Below are positions 7,701 to 17,276 of a stretch of DNA of 64,000 nt, piece by piece; the stretch's first letter is position 1, and every line of letters begins with the position of its first letter. Where the stretch lies: assembly GCA_035528065.1 (NCBI GenBank), contig DATKZH010000164.1, forward strand, positions 1-64,000, read 5' to 3'. The stretch comes from DATKZH01 sp035528065. Lineage in GTDB: Bacteria; Planctomycetota; Planctomycetia; Pirellulales; Thermoguttaceae. A program made the position numbers and the translations under genes. A model generated the notes under the pieces. It did no database searches, was not told the DNA's origin, and saw only the letters and a program-made list of their open reading frames with translations.

Positions 7701-9419
7701 TCAGGCAGATGCCTCGGGGGGAGCGGACGGCGTCGGCTCCAGCTCACCCGCCTTGAGCCGACGCCAGTAGTCATCCAGGGCCCTGCGGATCTTCCCGCTC
7801 AGAAGGACCACGCCGAGGATGTTGGGAAAGGCCATGGAAAGGATCATCAGGTCGGAGAAGTTCAACAGGTTGGTGGCCGTGACGATCGATCCGATGAGGA
7901 CGAAGCCGAGGAAGATGAACTTGTAGATCAACGAGGTCCGACGTCCGAAAAGGTGCGACCAGCACCGCTCGCCGTAGTAGGACCAGGAAATCAACGTCGA
8001 ATAGGCGAACAGGCAGACGGCGGCGGCCAAAATCCAGGGGAACCACGGCACGGCCGTGCGGAACGCCTCGGCCGTCAGCGGCGCCCCCTTGTTGTTGGCG
8101 ATGTAGTCGGCGAATTGGGAGTTGTTGTAGACTCCGGTGACCACGATCACCAGCCCCGTCATCGTGCAGACGACCACCGTGTCGATGAACGGCTCCAGGA
8201 GGGCGACGATCCCCTCGCTGATCGGCTCGTCGGTCTTGGCCGCCGCGTGGGCGATCGACGCCGAGCCGAGCCCCGCTTCGTTGGAAAACGCCGCCCGGCG
8301 GATCCCGATCACCATCACGCCCAGGAAGCCGCCGTAGATGGCCTCCGGCGAGAACGCGCCTTTGAAGATCAAGCCAATGGCCGGCACGATCATCGAATGG
8401 TTGACCGCCAGGATATAGAGCGACGCCAGCACGTACACGCCGCACATCAAGGGGACGATCTTCTCCGCCGTCGCGGCAATCCGCCGAATCCCCCCGATGA
8501 TCACCACGCCGACCAGGACTATCAGCACCACGCCGTAGATCCACGGATAGTCGGCCAGAAGCGTGACGTCGTATTCGAGCAGCTCCGCCCGAACCGCTTC
8601 CAGCGATTGCGAGACCTGGAAGACGCACCCGCCCCCGAACGATCCGCCCATGCAGACGATGGCGAACAGCGTGGCCAGCACGATCCCCGTGCGCGGCAGC
8701 CCGAGCTCGGTCAGGCCGTCGCGGAGATAGTGCATGGGCCCGCCGGAGACCGTGCCGTCGCGGTCCACCTTGCGATACATCTGCCCCAGGGAGCATTCGG
8801 AGAACTTGGTGCTCATGCCCAACACGCCGCCCAAGATCAGCCAGAAGACGGCTCCGGGCCCGCCGGTGGCCACGGCGATCGCCACCCCGGCGATATTGCC
8901 CAGTCCGACGGTCGCCGACAGGGCCGAGGCCAACGCCTGGAAGTGGGAGACCTCGCCGGCGTCGTCCGGGTCGTCGTAGTCGCCCCGGGTCACGCGGATC
9001 GCGTGCCAGAACCCGCGGACGTTGATGAACCCCATCCGGAGCGTGAAGAACAGGGCCCCGCCAAACAGCCAGACGACGACCAGCGGCACGCTCGTGCCCA
9101 ACCAGTGCTCCGTCCAGAAGTCGAAAAACAACACCGCCCCCAGGCGCTTGACCAGGTACTCGCCGAAGAACTGGTCCACTCGCGTCATCCAGGTCTCCGG
9201 CTCGGGCGGGTCGTTCGCGCTATCGGCGTCGCCGGGGGTCTGGGGATCGGCTTGGGCCTCGGATGGCAGAGCGGCCGGCGGCTCGGCGGCGCTCGATTCC
9301 GCCGGGGCAGCGTCCTGGGCCGGGGCATCCTGGGCCAGACCACGGACGGCCAGCATGACCAGAAAACCGAGCAGCAGCGGGAGGATCAGCAGGGCGGGGA
9401 TGCGAAGTCGTCGTGGCAT
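7701..9419 (-). CDS. Sodium:alanine (AGCS family) symporter
   Basis: 572 residues. The ATG at 9419 opens a first hydrophobic segment, followed by a long acidic Ala/Pro-rich region (about 30-70) and then the AGCS core. Diagnostic segments include VGLGNIAGVAIAVATGGPGA and FWLILGGVLGMSTKFSE, GGPMHYL and SNEAGLGSASIAHAAA. About 10-11 further membrane helices can be traced. Family members import alanine or glycine with sodium. The N-terminal acidic extension with a leading hydrophobic segment is longer than in typical members. First gene of a likely two-gene operon with the Usp gene. Confidence 0.9.
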   Translation of the reverse strand: MPRRLRIPALLILPLLLGFLVMLAVRGLAQDAPAQDAAPAESSAAEPPAALPSEAQADPQTPGDADSANDPPEPETWMTRVDQFFGEYLVKRLGAVLFFDFWTEHWLGTSVPLVVVWLFGGALFFTLRMGFINVRGFWHAIRVTRGDYDDPDDAGEVSHFQALASALSATVGLGNIAGVAIAVATGGPGAVFWLILGGVLGMSTKFSECSLGQMYRKVDRDGTVSGGPMHYLRDGLTELGLPRTGIVLATLFAIVCMGGSFGGGCVFQVSQSLEAVRAELLEYDVTLLADYPWIYGVVLIVLVGVVIIGGIRRIAATAEKIVPLMCGVYVLASLYILAVNHSMIVPAIGLIFKGAFSPEAIYGGFLGVMVIGIRRAAFSNEAGLGSASIAHAAAKTDEPISEGIVALLEPFIDTVVVCTMTGLVIVVTGVYNNSQFADYIANNKGAPLTAEAFRTAVPWFPWILAAAVCLFAYSTLISWSYYGERCWSHLFGRRTSLIYKFIFLGFVLIGSIVTATNLLNFSDLMILSMAFPNILGVVLLSGKIRRALDDYWRRLKAGELEPTPSAPPEASA

Positions 9420-9739
9420 AGGCTCGGTCTCGTCCACCCGATTGAGGGGCAGGATGAAGGGAACTGGCCGTGCATCGTGCCGCCAGGCGAGGGACACGCG
9501 TGGTCCGGGGCCCGTCCGACCGGCGGGGTCCCCCCGCAGGCCGATGCACTATATTTCAACCCTTTGCGGCGATCAAGCCTTGCTACGCCTTCCGGGCTTC
9601 CCGGCGTGCAGGTACACGGGCGTGTCCGTGCAGTCCGGTAGGCCAGGCTTCGCCTGACAAGACGAGAGGCAGACGTCGGCTCCACGCGGCTGGAGAGTTG
9701 CCCCGTCGTCGAACCGCATGGCATCCAGCAGAGCCTGGG

Positions 9740-10426
9740 CTACTGGACCAGCACCACGTCGTGCGCCCCGTGGCAGTCGGTGCAGACTTTGCGCTGGCCG
9801 TCCTGGGTGAGCTCCGGCTTCTCGGGCTTCAGCCGGGAGCACTCGTGGCACCGCTCGCAGAGGCGGTGGACGTCGGGCCGGGCGAAGACCTCGTCGGGCT
9901 TCACCTCGTTGTTCTCGTCGGCCAGGTGCCCCTCGCTGGGGCCGTGGCACGTGATGCACCCGACCTTCTCCTCGAAGTGCAGGCTCCCGACGAACTCGTC
10001 CTCGATGTCCACGTGACAGAGCGAGCAGCCGGCCAGCGGGTTGGCCTGAAGCGGATACTCGGCCGAGGCGTCGGGTTTCGCGTCCGGCGATGCCCCGCCG
10101 TCCTTCCCGGATTCTGAAGCCGTGCCCACCATGGCGTCGGCCGAATCCCCTGCTTCCGGAGCGTGGTCCGGCGCGAGCCCCGCGGACGGCTCTGGCGCCT
10201 GCGAGTCATCGCCCTGTAACGCTAGCTCGGGCGGAACGTCGCTTGTTTCGATCGGACCGACGACCGCCGGCGCAGCCGTGATCCCGGGCACGTGCTCGGG
10301 GACGCTTCGCTGGCACGACGCGAAAGCCAGCAGGAAGAGGCCGAAGAGGACCGTGGGCCACGCGGCCGGAGACCCCGTAGGGCCCGTAGGGTGCGTGAAA
10401 CGCACCAACTCTGTAAGAGAAGGCAT
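9740..10426 (-). CDS. Tetrahaem cytochrome c, probable lipoprotein
   Basis: About 228 residues. A hydrophobic segment ends in AFASCQ, a plausible if imperfect lipobox, followed by an Asp/Pro/Ala-rich spacer of about 75 residues. Four haem c motifs follow: CSLCH (134-138), CITCH (157-161), CERCH (190-194) and CTDCH (215-219). It resembles short multihaem proteins of the doubled-CxxCH type. The start is uncertain: the ATG at 10426 and the TTG/GTG codons at 10408/10405 all lie inside repeat C2, so the first residues (RFTHPT) are repeat-derived. It follows the aldo/keto-reductase homologue in the same direction and may be its electron partner. Confidence 0.82.
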   Translation of the reverse strand: MPSLTELVRFTHPTGPTGSPAAWPTVLFGLFLLAFASCQRSVPEHVPGITAAPAVVGPIETSDVPPELALQGDDSQAPEPSAGLAPDHAPEAGDSADAMVGTASESGKDGGASPDAKPDASAEYPLQANPLAGCSLCHVDIEDEFVGSLHFEEKVGCITCHGPSEGHLADENNEVKPDEVFARPDVHRLCERCHECSRLKPEKPELTQDGQRKVCTDCHGAHDVVLVQ

Positions 10427-10453
10427 TTTGGTGCGTTTCACACACCCTACGGA
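10378..10453. repeat. Palindromic repeat family C, copy 2, overlapping the cytochrome 5' end
   Basis: The same arms as at 7172 occur here (GTGCGTGAAACGCACC and GGTGCGTTTCACACACC) around a loop of about 25 bases. The element covers every plausible start codon of the tetrahaem cytochrome gene, so it must be transcribed as a hairpin in that gene's leader or translated as its first residues. Confidence 0.8.
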
Positions 10454-10490
10454 GCCCCCTGGTGCCCGGTCTCTGGCCCCTGCCCCCTGA

Positions 10491-11552
10491 CTACGCATAC
10501 CGCCAGCCCTCTTCGAGCCAGGCGTGGCTGCGCTCCGGGCACGGCGTGAGGGCGGCGATGCCCAGGCGCTCGCGGGCGTTGGGGGCCAGCTTGGTCCAGG
10601 AAGCGCTGAAGTTCTCGCGGACCTGCCCCGTGGCGTGGACGCCGCACGTGCAGACGTCGACCCGCTCGTTCTCCAGCACGAAGGCCATCATGTCGCGCGC
10701 CAAGCCGGCGTCGGCGCCTTCGAGGTCCTTTTTCTTGAGAAGCGACCCCCGGGCGAACGGCTTGATCGTGATCACCCCCAGGTCTTTCGCCTTGGCCGCC
10801 GGGAGGATCGTCTCGGCCGCGCGATGCCGCACGTTGTAGGGAAGCGAGACGACGTCGAAATAATCGCCGAACTTGTCGAAGGCCTCCAGGAACAGCTCGG
10901 GCGTGAAGTGGCAGCCGAACCCGGTGAAGCGGATCTTGCCCTGCTGCTTCAGCTTGTCCAGGGCCTCCATCGAATACGACATGTCCCAGTAGCCGGACTG
11001 CCGCGTGTCGTTCTCCGTGTTGCACAAGAGGCAGAGGTCGACGTGGTCGGTCTGCCAGGCCTTGAGCCGGGCCTCCGTCCAGTCGTAGATCTCCTGCCGG
11101 TCGTGCTCATTGCCCTTCATCTTGTGCGAGACGCGGATGGAGACGATCACCTTGTCTCTGGCTCCCAGCCGCTTGATCGCTTCGCCGGGCGTGGACGATT
11201 CCTCCATCGGCGTGCAGGAGTCGAGGAAATTGACGCCCATGTCCATGCCGATGCTGATCATCTCGACGGCTTCGTCGACCGAGACCTTGCGGAGTCCTCC
11301 CCGGCCGTCGGGGACCCGGGCGTAGGACCAACTGTGCCCGCCGAATCCGACCTCGGAGACTCGCAGGCCGGTCTTGCCCAGGGTGCGATAGCCCACCTGG
11401 CCCTCGGCCGCCGCGGCTTCGGTGGACGAGCACCCCGGGCTGGCCAGCGAGGCGGCCACGGAGCCCGCCACGGCGCTCTGCCCTAGCTGTTTCAAAAACC
11501 GTCTCCGTGTCGATTCGGCCTTCGGATCGCCGTGTGAAGCGTGCTCGTTCAT
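10491..11552 (-). CDS. Tat-exported aldo/keto-reductase homologue lacking most of the catalytic tetrad
   Basis: 353 residues. The N terminus has a twin-arginine signal (STRRRFLKQLG, residues 14-24) and a hydrophobic stretch ending near Cys41. The rest follows the AKR barrel: GYRTLGKTGLRVSEVGFGG, GVNFLDS, LKAWQTDHVDL, IRFTGFGCH and the late IKPFARGS segment. Of the usual Asp-Tyr-Lys-His tetrad only Asp111 is clear; the TAxxYG segment reads SCTPMEES, the Lys strand reads SIRVS (Arg140) and the His strand reads LCLLCNTE. It may therefore not be an ordinary NADPH reductase. The tetrahaem cytochrome gene follows, suggesting periplasmic redox work. The start at 11552 was fixed by the Tat motif. Confidence 0.85.
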   Translation of the reverse strand: MNEHASHGDPKAESTRRRFLKQLGQSAVAGSVAASLASPGCSSTEAAAAEGQVGYRTLGKTGLRVSEVGFGGHSWSYARVPDGRGGLRKVSVDEAVEMISIGMDMGVNFLDSCTPMEESSTPGEAIKRLGARDKVIVSIRVSHKMKGNEHDRQEIYDWTEARLKAWQTDHVDLCLLCNTENDTRQSGYWDMSYSMEALDKLKQQGKIRFTGFGCHFTPELFLEAFDKFGDYFDVVSLPYNVRHRAAETILPAAKAKDLGVITIKPFARGSLLKKKDLEGADAGLARDMMAFVLENERVDVCTCGVHATGQVRENFSASWTKLAPNARERLGIAALTPCPERSHAWLEEGWRYA

Positions 11553-11661
11553 GCTACGTGCTCCATGATCAGCGTGAGGTTCCGCCCCATCCGGGTCGTT
11601 GTCGGGCCCAGTATACGGGCGGTTTCGGCCGGCTGCAAGGATATGGGAGAGGCGTTGGGCG

Positions 11662-11846
11662 TGGGTGGCGCGCAGCGCAGGTCTCTCGCGCGCAGCGCGG
11701 GTCTCCGGACCCCGCCGAGATGTGGACGGCAGGTCTCCGTGCATTTTCGGGAGACCTCCGGTCGGCGGAGTGAGTGGCACGGTCAGGAGACCGGCCGCAG
11801 CGCGCATCAGGAGACCCGTCACAGCGCGTGCGAACAGCGCAAGCGA
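11662..11846. repeat. Repeat family F (GGTCTCC/GGAGACC palindromic cluster), copy 1
   Basis: Repeated GCGCAGCGC and GGTCTCC units on the left are matched by inverted GGAGACC and CAGCGCG units on the right, with two near-identical sub-blocks on each side. A shorter relative lies at 46202-46290. It fills the space between the DUF1598 gene and the start region of the aldo/keto-reductase gene. Confidence 0.65.
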
Positions 11847-11873
11847 GAGGTGTTGCTCAGAACGGCTGCCGGG

Positions 11874-13259
11874 TCAATCCCACCACCGGTCGGACTGGTC
11901 GGCGATGGCGGCGTCTTTGCGGACGTCGGCCAGGGCGTCGCTCCGTTCGGCCTCGGCGACCATCTGCCAGGCGTTGATCTGGACGCCGCCGCAGGCGATC
12001 ATCCAGTTGCGGCCCTTCTTGGCCACCGTGGCCTTGCTCTGGACGTGCTTGGGGGCGGGGAACTCCGCGGCGTGGAGGCCGTCGCTGCCCATCAGCATCG
12101 GCAGCTCGACCTGGGCCTTTTCGGTCAGGCCCTCGCCGACGACCAGCGCCGCGACGATGGCCAGATCCATGCAGTTCCGCAACTCCCCGAAGACGGTGTC
12201 GGCCAACGCCAGCTCGTCGTACCGCTCGGTGAGCGTATCGGCCCATTTCTGCGAAGCCGGATCGGCGCGACGCTTCTCCTGCCGGGTGCCCGTGGCGTCG
12301 AAGAAGTCGGTCTCGGTCATCGCCTTGACCGAGGCACCCCGCAGCTCCCAGGCCAGCCCGTCGGCGTCACGCAACAGCGGCTCGTAGTCGGGCGCCAGCC
12401 ACCACCGCGGCAGCATGTTGCTCATCCCCCGTCCCGATCCCCGCATCATCTCCATGAAGCTGGGCAACCCGCGAATCGGGGCCGCTTGAGTCCCCATACC
12501 GACCCGCTTCATCTGGTAGTCGGCCGCGACCATCACCCGGGCGTAGTGGCTCGTCTCGGGAACGCCCGTCACGGAGATCTTCTGCGGGCCGAGTTGCTGC
12601 TCGATACCCATCGCGGTTGCCGAAGGGTTGCCGATCGTGTGGAGCCGCTTGGCGTGGGCATTGAGTCGCTGGAGCCCGTCGGGCGTGGGGTCGATGGAAC
12701 AGGAGATCACGCTCCGCACCGGACCGGCGGCCGCGCGCAAGGCGACGATCAGGTCGTCCAGGAGCAAGACGGGGCGGCGCGAGGTCTCGCCCACGATCGC
12801 CCCGCGGTCGTCAACCTTCCAGCCTTCGCCGGGGCCTACAAGCACGATGTCGTGCTGCTCGGGGTAGACCAGCACGTAGCGGACCTGCTGCAATCCGCCG
12901 AGGATCGCGATATCGGCATCGACGGGCTTGTTGTCCGCAAGGGACTGACGAATCGCCTCGTCCAGCCGGCGCAAGGAGACTTTTCGCATTGGGGCGGCTT
13001 GATCGAGTCCGTCGGGCACACGGTCCAAGAGGTCCCGCAGCCCTTCGCGGAGGAGGCCGAAATCTTGGACGGTGGCGTCGGCGAGCATGCCGGAGGGGTC
13101 GATCGAGACTCCCCCCACGGCCCGCGTATTGATGCCTGTCACCTGCTGGTTCTGCGCCTGGAGGTTGGTGGGGCAGGAAAGGGCGACCAGGGCGAGCACG
13201 GCGGACGCGAGCAGGGTCCTGCCGGCGACACGGGGGAGTAGACGGTCGCAAGGTGACAT
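11874..13259 (-). CDS. Secreted DUF1598-type protein
   Basis: 461 residues. The ATG at 13259 opens a signal peptide (MSPCDRLLPRVAGRT, then a hydrophobic core ending in NLQAQ). The mature protein matches my recollection of the planctomycete DUF1598 family (VGGVSIDPSGML, YVLVYPEQHDIVLVGPGEGW, VMVAADYQMKRVGMG, YEPLLRDADGLAWEL). No catalytic motif is evident. An extracytoplasmic role is likely from the signal peptide; the biochemical function is unknown. It is transcribed alone, divergent from the sigma54 activator gene. Confidence 0.8.
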   Translation of the reverse strand: MSPCDRLLPRVAGRTLLASAVLALVALSCPTNLQAQNQQVTGINTRAVGGVSIDPSGMLADATVQDFGLLREGLRDLLDRVPDGLDQAAPMRKVSLRRLDEAIRQSLADNKPVDADIAILGGLQQVRYVLVYPEQHDIVLVGPGEGWKVDDRGAIVGETSRRPVLLLDDLIVALRAAAGPVRSVISCSIDPTPDGLQRLNAHAKRLHTIGNPSATAMGIEQQLGPQKISVTGVPETSHYARVMVAADYQMKRVGMGTQAAPIRGLPSFMEMMRGSGRGMSNMLPRWWLAPDYEPLLRDADGLAWELRGASVKAMTETDFFDATGTRQEKRRADPASQKWADTLTERYDELALADTVFGELRNCMDLAIVAALVVGEGLTEKAQVELPMLMGSDGLHAAEFPAPKHVQSKATVAKKGRNWMIACGGVQINAWQMVAEAERSDALADVRKDAAIADQSDRWWD

Positions 13260-13881
13260 CGTGATTCTCCTGTTGACGATCGTTGGACGGTATCGCCGCG
13301 TCCTTCCGGCGGAGGGGCCGGCGGGAATCAGACGCGTGCGAAAGCCATGGTACCGATGCAGTGAAAAGCGCACAAAAAACGGGGGCGTGCGCGAAAGCCG
13401 TCTACGTTACAGAGTAGTCCGACCCCCGGAGATTGGCAACAAGATTTCCAGCGCGCCTCCGGCCGGTCGACGCCCCCGCCGGAGGTGTGGGCCCGGCCGC
13501 CCGGCGGACGCGTGCCGACAAGCTGTCCTGTTCTGCCGCGCCGGTCCGTGGTAGTGGGTGGCGTGCTGGGCGCGCCGGACCCTGGGGCAAGTGGTGCCCA
13601 GGGCGATTCGGTCGGCGGTCTCCGCTCCTCGCACCCCCCTAGAGTCCAGGGTATCCGGGCCTCCCCGAATCCGCAAGGAAATGGTCGCTCACGGCCGCCA
13701 TATCGGCCGGGTATCGCCGGCCGCGGCGGCCGCTTTGCCCCCCTTTGGAGGTGATCCCGGCGGGAAACTCCTTGCCCAAGGCCCCTCTGCTTGGGTAAGC
13801 TAATAGTAGTGGACTTCTCTGACTCGATCCGGGGGGGATGCGGACCCCACTCAAAGGGTCGCCCGGTTTCTCAAGACGACG
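13260..13881. other. Divergent intergenic region, no gene recognised
   Basis: About 620 GC-rich bases separate two divergent genes. Short open frames here lack credible starts or domains. The stretch TAGTAGTGGACTTCTCTGA around 13804-13822 resembles TTAGTTGACTTCTCTTGA upstream of the GYF gene at 33815 and may be a promoter or regulator site. Nothing else was recognised. Confidence 0.4.
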
Positions 13882-15945
13882 GTGGGCCGGTTCGTGTCCG
13901 AACTAGCATATTTGGTTATCCGGGAAGGATCGAAATGGACCGACGTTTTCCGGCTAGTGCCCGGGGAGTCGGTGACCATCGGCCGAGCCCCGACCAACCA
14001 GATCATGCTGAAGGACGAGCGGTGCAGCCGGAACCACGCCGAGCTGTTCCTCTCCGAGGGGCACTGGACCCTGCGGGATCTGGATAGTCGCAACGGCACC
14101 GTGGTCGGCGAGCAGTTGCTCAAAGGCGACTGGGTCCTCCGCCCGGGCGACGTGGTCCGCATCGGACGTTCGCAGTTGGTGTTCGTCTACAACCTGAGCG
14201 AGGCTTTTTCCGACGCGGGCACGGTGGTGCGTCGGCCGGTGGTGCCGAGCGACAAGACGGCCGATTCCCGCGCCCGGGACGAAGCGAGCGTTCTGGAAAC
14301 CTACGATCCGACCACGATCACCCATCGTCGCGGCCAGACCCGGTTCCTCGAATCGGCCGTGGAGGAGCAGGACGAAAGCGGGATCTCGAGGATGGGCCGG
14401 GCGGCGGCCAAGTTGTGCCGGCTGGCCTTCGAGCTGGGCAAAGCCCCCGACGCGGCGAAGATGGCCGATTTGGCCCTGGTCGCGCTGTTCGAGGGAATCG
14501 AGATCGACGCCGGGGCGTTGCTCCTGCTACCCAGGGGCTTCGAGGGAGAGCCGACCGGCTCCGACCTGGAAACGGTCGCCTCCCACACCGCGAGCGAGCG
14601 ACGCTACCACCGGGTGGCCACTTTCCTGGCGACCACGGTGATGCGCGAGGGCGAGGCCGTCCTGGCGCGCAACGTGATGGGCGACAGCAGCCTGGGCAGC
14701 CGCGACAGTAAAGGGGTGATCCACACCACCAGCGTGATCTGTGCCCCGGTTCGGCAGGGCGACGCGGTCTTAGGGTTAATTCACCTCTACTCCACGGACC
14801 CGGATTGTGTTCCCGATCCGGAGGACCTGGAGTACACGCTGGCCGTGGCCGACACGGTCGCCGTGGCCCTGACGAATCTCATCCGGCGGGAGGATCTCGC
14901 CGAAAACCTCACCCAGGTTCGCGATGAAAACGAGCAGTTGCGGGAACGGCTGGGCGTGCAGAGCGAGATCGTCGGCGGTAGCGCCAGCGTGAAGGAGATC
15001 AACGAAGAAATCGCCCGCGCCGCCGCCAGCAAGGCCACCCTGCTGATCCGCGGTGAGAGCGGAGTCGGCAAAGAGCTGGTCGCCCGCGGCGTCCACTTCT
15101 CCAGCCCTCGAAGAAAGAACGTCTTCGTCTGCCTGAACTGCGCGGCCCTGTCGGAGGAGCTGTTGGCCAGCGAGCTGTTCGGCCACGAGCGGGGCGCGTT
15201 CACCGGCGCGACGGACCGGAAAATCGGCAAGTTCGAGGCCGCCCACCAGGGCACGCTGATGCTCGACGAAATCGGCGAAATGAGCCTCGGCATCCAGACG
15301 AAGTTCCTCCGCGTCCTGGAAGGGCATCCCTTCGAGCGCGTGGGAGGGAATAAGCCCGTCAAGGTCGACGTGCGCGTCATCGCCGCCACGAATCGCGACC
15401 TGGAGCGCGACGTGGCCGAAGGCCGATTCCGGCACGATCTGTTCTTCCGGCTCCGCGTGCTGGAAATCGTGGTCCCCCCCCTCCGCAAACGCGCGGAAGA
15501 CATCCCCGAACTGGCCGACTACTTCCTCAGCAAGTTCCGCGCGGAAACGGGACGCAAGATCCAGGGCTTCTCGCCCAAGGCCATGGAGCAGCTCAATAGC
15601 TACCGTTGGCCGGGGAACATCCGCGAGCTGAAAAACGTGGTGGAACGGGCCGTGGTCCTCTGCCGCGGTCGGCACATCGAGGAGGAGGACCTGGTGCTGA
15701 CCAGCTTGTCGACCACCGGCGACACGGCGGAGACGAAGCAGCCGAGTGACCAGTTCACGCCCTGCTCGCTCTCGGACGTCGAGCGCCGACACATCCTGGC
15801 CACGCTCAACCACACCGGGTGGAACAAGAGCCGGACGGCCAGCATCCTGGGCATCGAGCGCTCCACCCTGGATCGCAAGATCCGACGCTACTCGCTCGCC
15901 GAAGAGCATGCCCCGGTGCGGCCCCGCGTCGCCGAGCAGCAGTGA
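13882..15945 (+). CDS. FHA-GAF-sigma54 enhancer-binding protein
   Basis: 687 residues from the GTG at 13882 (a second GTG at 13894 is possible). Residues about 10-100 form an FHA phosphothreonine-binding domain: GRAPTNQ, CSRNHAE at 49-54 and DLDSRNGT at 67-73. A GAF-like sensor spans about 170-340. The AAA+ sigma54-interaction domain follows, with Walker A GESGVGKE at 391-398, the sigma54 loop GAFTGA at 438-443, LMLDEIGEM as Walker B and the FRLRV segment. A Fis-type helix-turn-helix (HTGWNKSRTASILGIERSTL) closes the protein. It activates sigma54 promoters, probably in response to Ser/Thr kinase signalling through the FHA domain; targets are not visible. The CheX-like gene downstream is a possible partner. 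Confidence 0.92.
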   Translation: MGRFVSELAYLVIREGSKWTDVFRLVPGESVTIGRAPTNQIMLKDERCSRNHAELFLSEGHWTLRDLDSRNGTVVGEQLLKGDWVLRPGDVVRIGRSQLVFVYNLSEAFSDAGTVVRRPVVPSDKTADSRARDEASVLETYDPTTITHRRGQTRFLESAVEEQDESGISRMGRAAAKLCRLAFELGKAPDAAKMADLALVALFEGIEIDAGALLLLPRGFEGEPTGSDLETVASHTASERRYHRVATFLATTVMREGEAVLARNVMGDSSLGSRDSKGVIHTTSVICAPVRQGDAVLGLIHLYSTDPDCVPDPEDLEYTLAVADTVAVALTNLIRREDLAENLTQVRDENEQLRERLGVQSEIVGGSASVKEINEEIARAAASKATLLIRGESGVGKELVARGVHFSSPRRKNVFVCLNCAALSEELLASELFGHERGAFTGATDRKIGKFEAAHQGTLMLDEIGEMSLGIQTKFLRVLEGHPFERVGGNKPVKVDVRVIAATNRDLERDVAEGRFRHDLFFRLRVLEIVVPPLRKRAEDIPELADYFLSKFRAETGRKIQGFSPKAMEQLNSYRWPGNIRELKNVVERAVVLCRGRHIEEEDLVLTSLSTTGDTAETKQPSDQFTPCSLSDVERRHILATLNHTGWNKSRTASILGIERSTLDRKIRRYSLAEEHAPVRPRVAEQQ

Positions 15946-16559
15946 GGCCGACCGAACCCTACGGCTCGGCTCGCTCCCCGTGATACTGCCCCCCCGGAAA
16001 TGGGTGCGCCCACCTCCTCTCACGGACCGCGGCCCGTTCTCACGGGCGCGACAAGGCGCCGCTGGCCGGCGTCAACGCGGTGACAGAAGCACTTCGACCA
16101 GCGCGCACGCGTGACCTGCAAGACGCCGGCTTGGTTCCGCCGCGGGGCGGGGCGATTTCCCGAGGCCCGGCGCAAAGCCGCCACCGGCCGGAAGGGCCCG
16201 CGAGCCGATCGCGATGGTCACGCGGACCCTCGCCCGCTGCGAGCGCCGGGACGTCGTTGATCGGCCGAGGAGCCGCGCGTGATTGGGTCGGCTTACCCGT
16301 CGCGGACCGCGCCCCGAGCGGCACCGCCTGTCAGATCGGTTGCGACGGTAGTTCGGATACGGCGTACCCTGACCTCTGTTTCGGGCAACGGATTTCCGCG
16401 GAGGGAGGCGCATGGGGCCGACGCGTGACCAATAAACTCTTAGGACCTCGCCCGAGAAAGGGGACACCGAACGGCCCCAAGCCGCCACGCGCGGTTGCCG
16501 ACCGGTTTGATCGCCGTCGGACAACGCCTGCAAGACCGCCTTCGACCAAGGAACCCCGC
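15946..16559. other. Intergenic region, no gene recognised
   Basis: About 610 bases between the sigma54 activator and the CheX-like gene. A reading frame stays open through much of it into the CheX-like gene, but the encoded sequence is Arg/Pro/Gly-rich with no domain, and a good ribosome site occurs only at 16560. I found no sigma54 -24/-12 promoter, RNA gene or strong hairpin by eye. Confidence 0.4.
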
Positions 16560-17084
16560 ATGACCTCAGCCACGCTCGAACCGCTCCAAGCGGTGGTCGC
16601 CGACCCCGTGCTCACGAAGGCCATCGCCGACGGCGTCAAGGCTTGCCTCGCCATGTGCGGCGTAGAGGCCCGGTGTGTGGGCCTGTCGGCGGTCCCCGCG
16701 TCGGACCGCGGAAGCGTGACCGGAATGATCGGCGTCCATGGCGAGGTGTCGGGATTCATTACGGTGAACTTGGCGGAGAAGTCGGCCTTCTCCTTGGTCG
16801 GCGGCCTGCTTCAGGAACGGTTCGATGCGCTCAACGATCAAGTGATCGACGGCGTGGGGGAAATCACCAACATCATCGCCGGAGGGATTAAGAAGGGCCT
16901 GGGCGGCACCGCTTGGAGTTTCGGCCACGTGACCGTTCCCTCCGTCATCGTGGGCCAGCACTACCAGATCGCCTACAGCAAGGGCCTGGCATACGTGTCG
17001 GTGACTTTCGAGCAGGAAAACGCCGAAACGGTGATGCTCGACGACCGGCTGATCGAGGTCGCCATCTCCCTGATTCGCTTGTAA
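16560..17084 (+). CDS. CheX-like chemotaxis phosphatase family protein
   Basis: 174 residues, close to the CheX/CheC size. AAGGAACCCCGC precedes the ATG at 16560, which decides the start against a much longer open frame. The helix GVGEITNIIAGGIKKGLGG contains the E-x-x-N pair (Glu101, Asn104) that CheC/CheX/FliY phosphatases use to remove phosphate from response regulators. The N-terminal third has a CheX-type beta region (GMIGVHGEVSGFITVNL). It is probably cytoplasmic and could reset a CheY-like regulator. No chemotaxis genes lie nearby, so its partner may be a non-motility pathway. Confidence 0.85.
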   Translation: MTSATLEPLQAVVADPVLTKAIADGVKACLAMCGVEARCVGLSAVPASDRGSVTGMIGVHGEVSGFITVNLAEKSAFSLVGGLLQERFDALNDQVIDGVGEITNIIAGGIKKGLGGTAWSFGHVTVPSVIVGQHYQIAYSKGLAYVSVTFEQENAETVMLDDRLIEVAISLIRL

Positions 17085-17276
17085 CGCCGCTCCCGTTACC
17101 CCACCCGGTCCCAACGCAACGGCGCTCGCCGAGCGGCTCGGGGCAGTGACTCAGCAGGCGCGACCCGACCGCCCGCGGCACCCCCAACGCCCGGCCAAGT
17201 GCCGGCCAGCGCAGCACGTGTCCGGTGCCGATGCCTTCCCTCGATCGGCGTCAGTCAGGAGCAGGCCGGCCACGGG

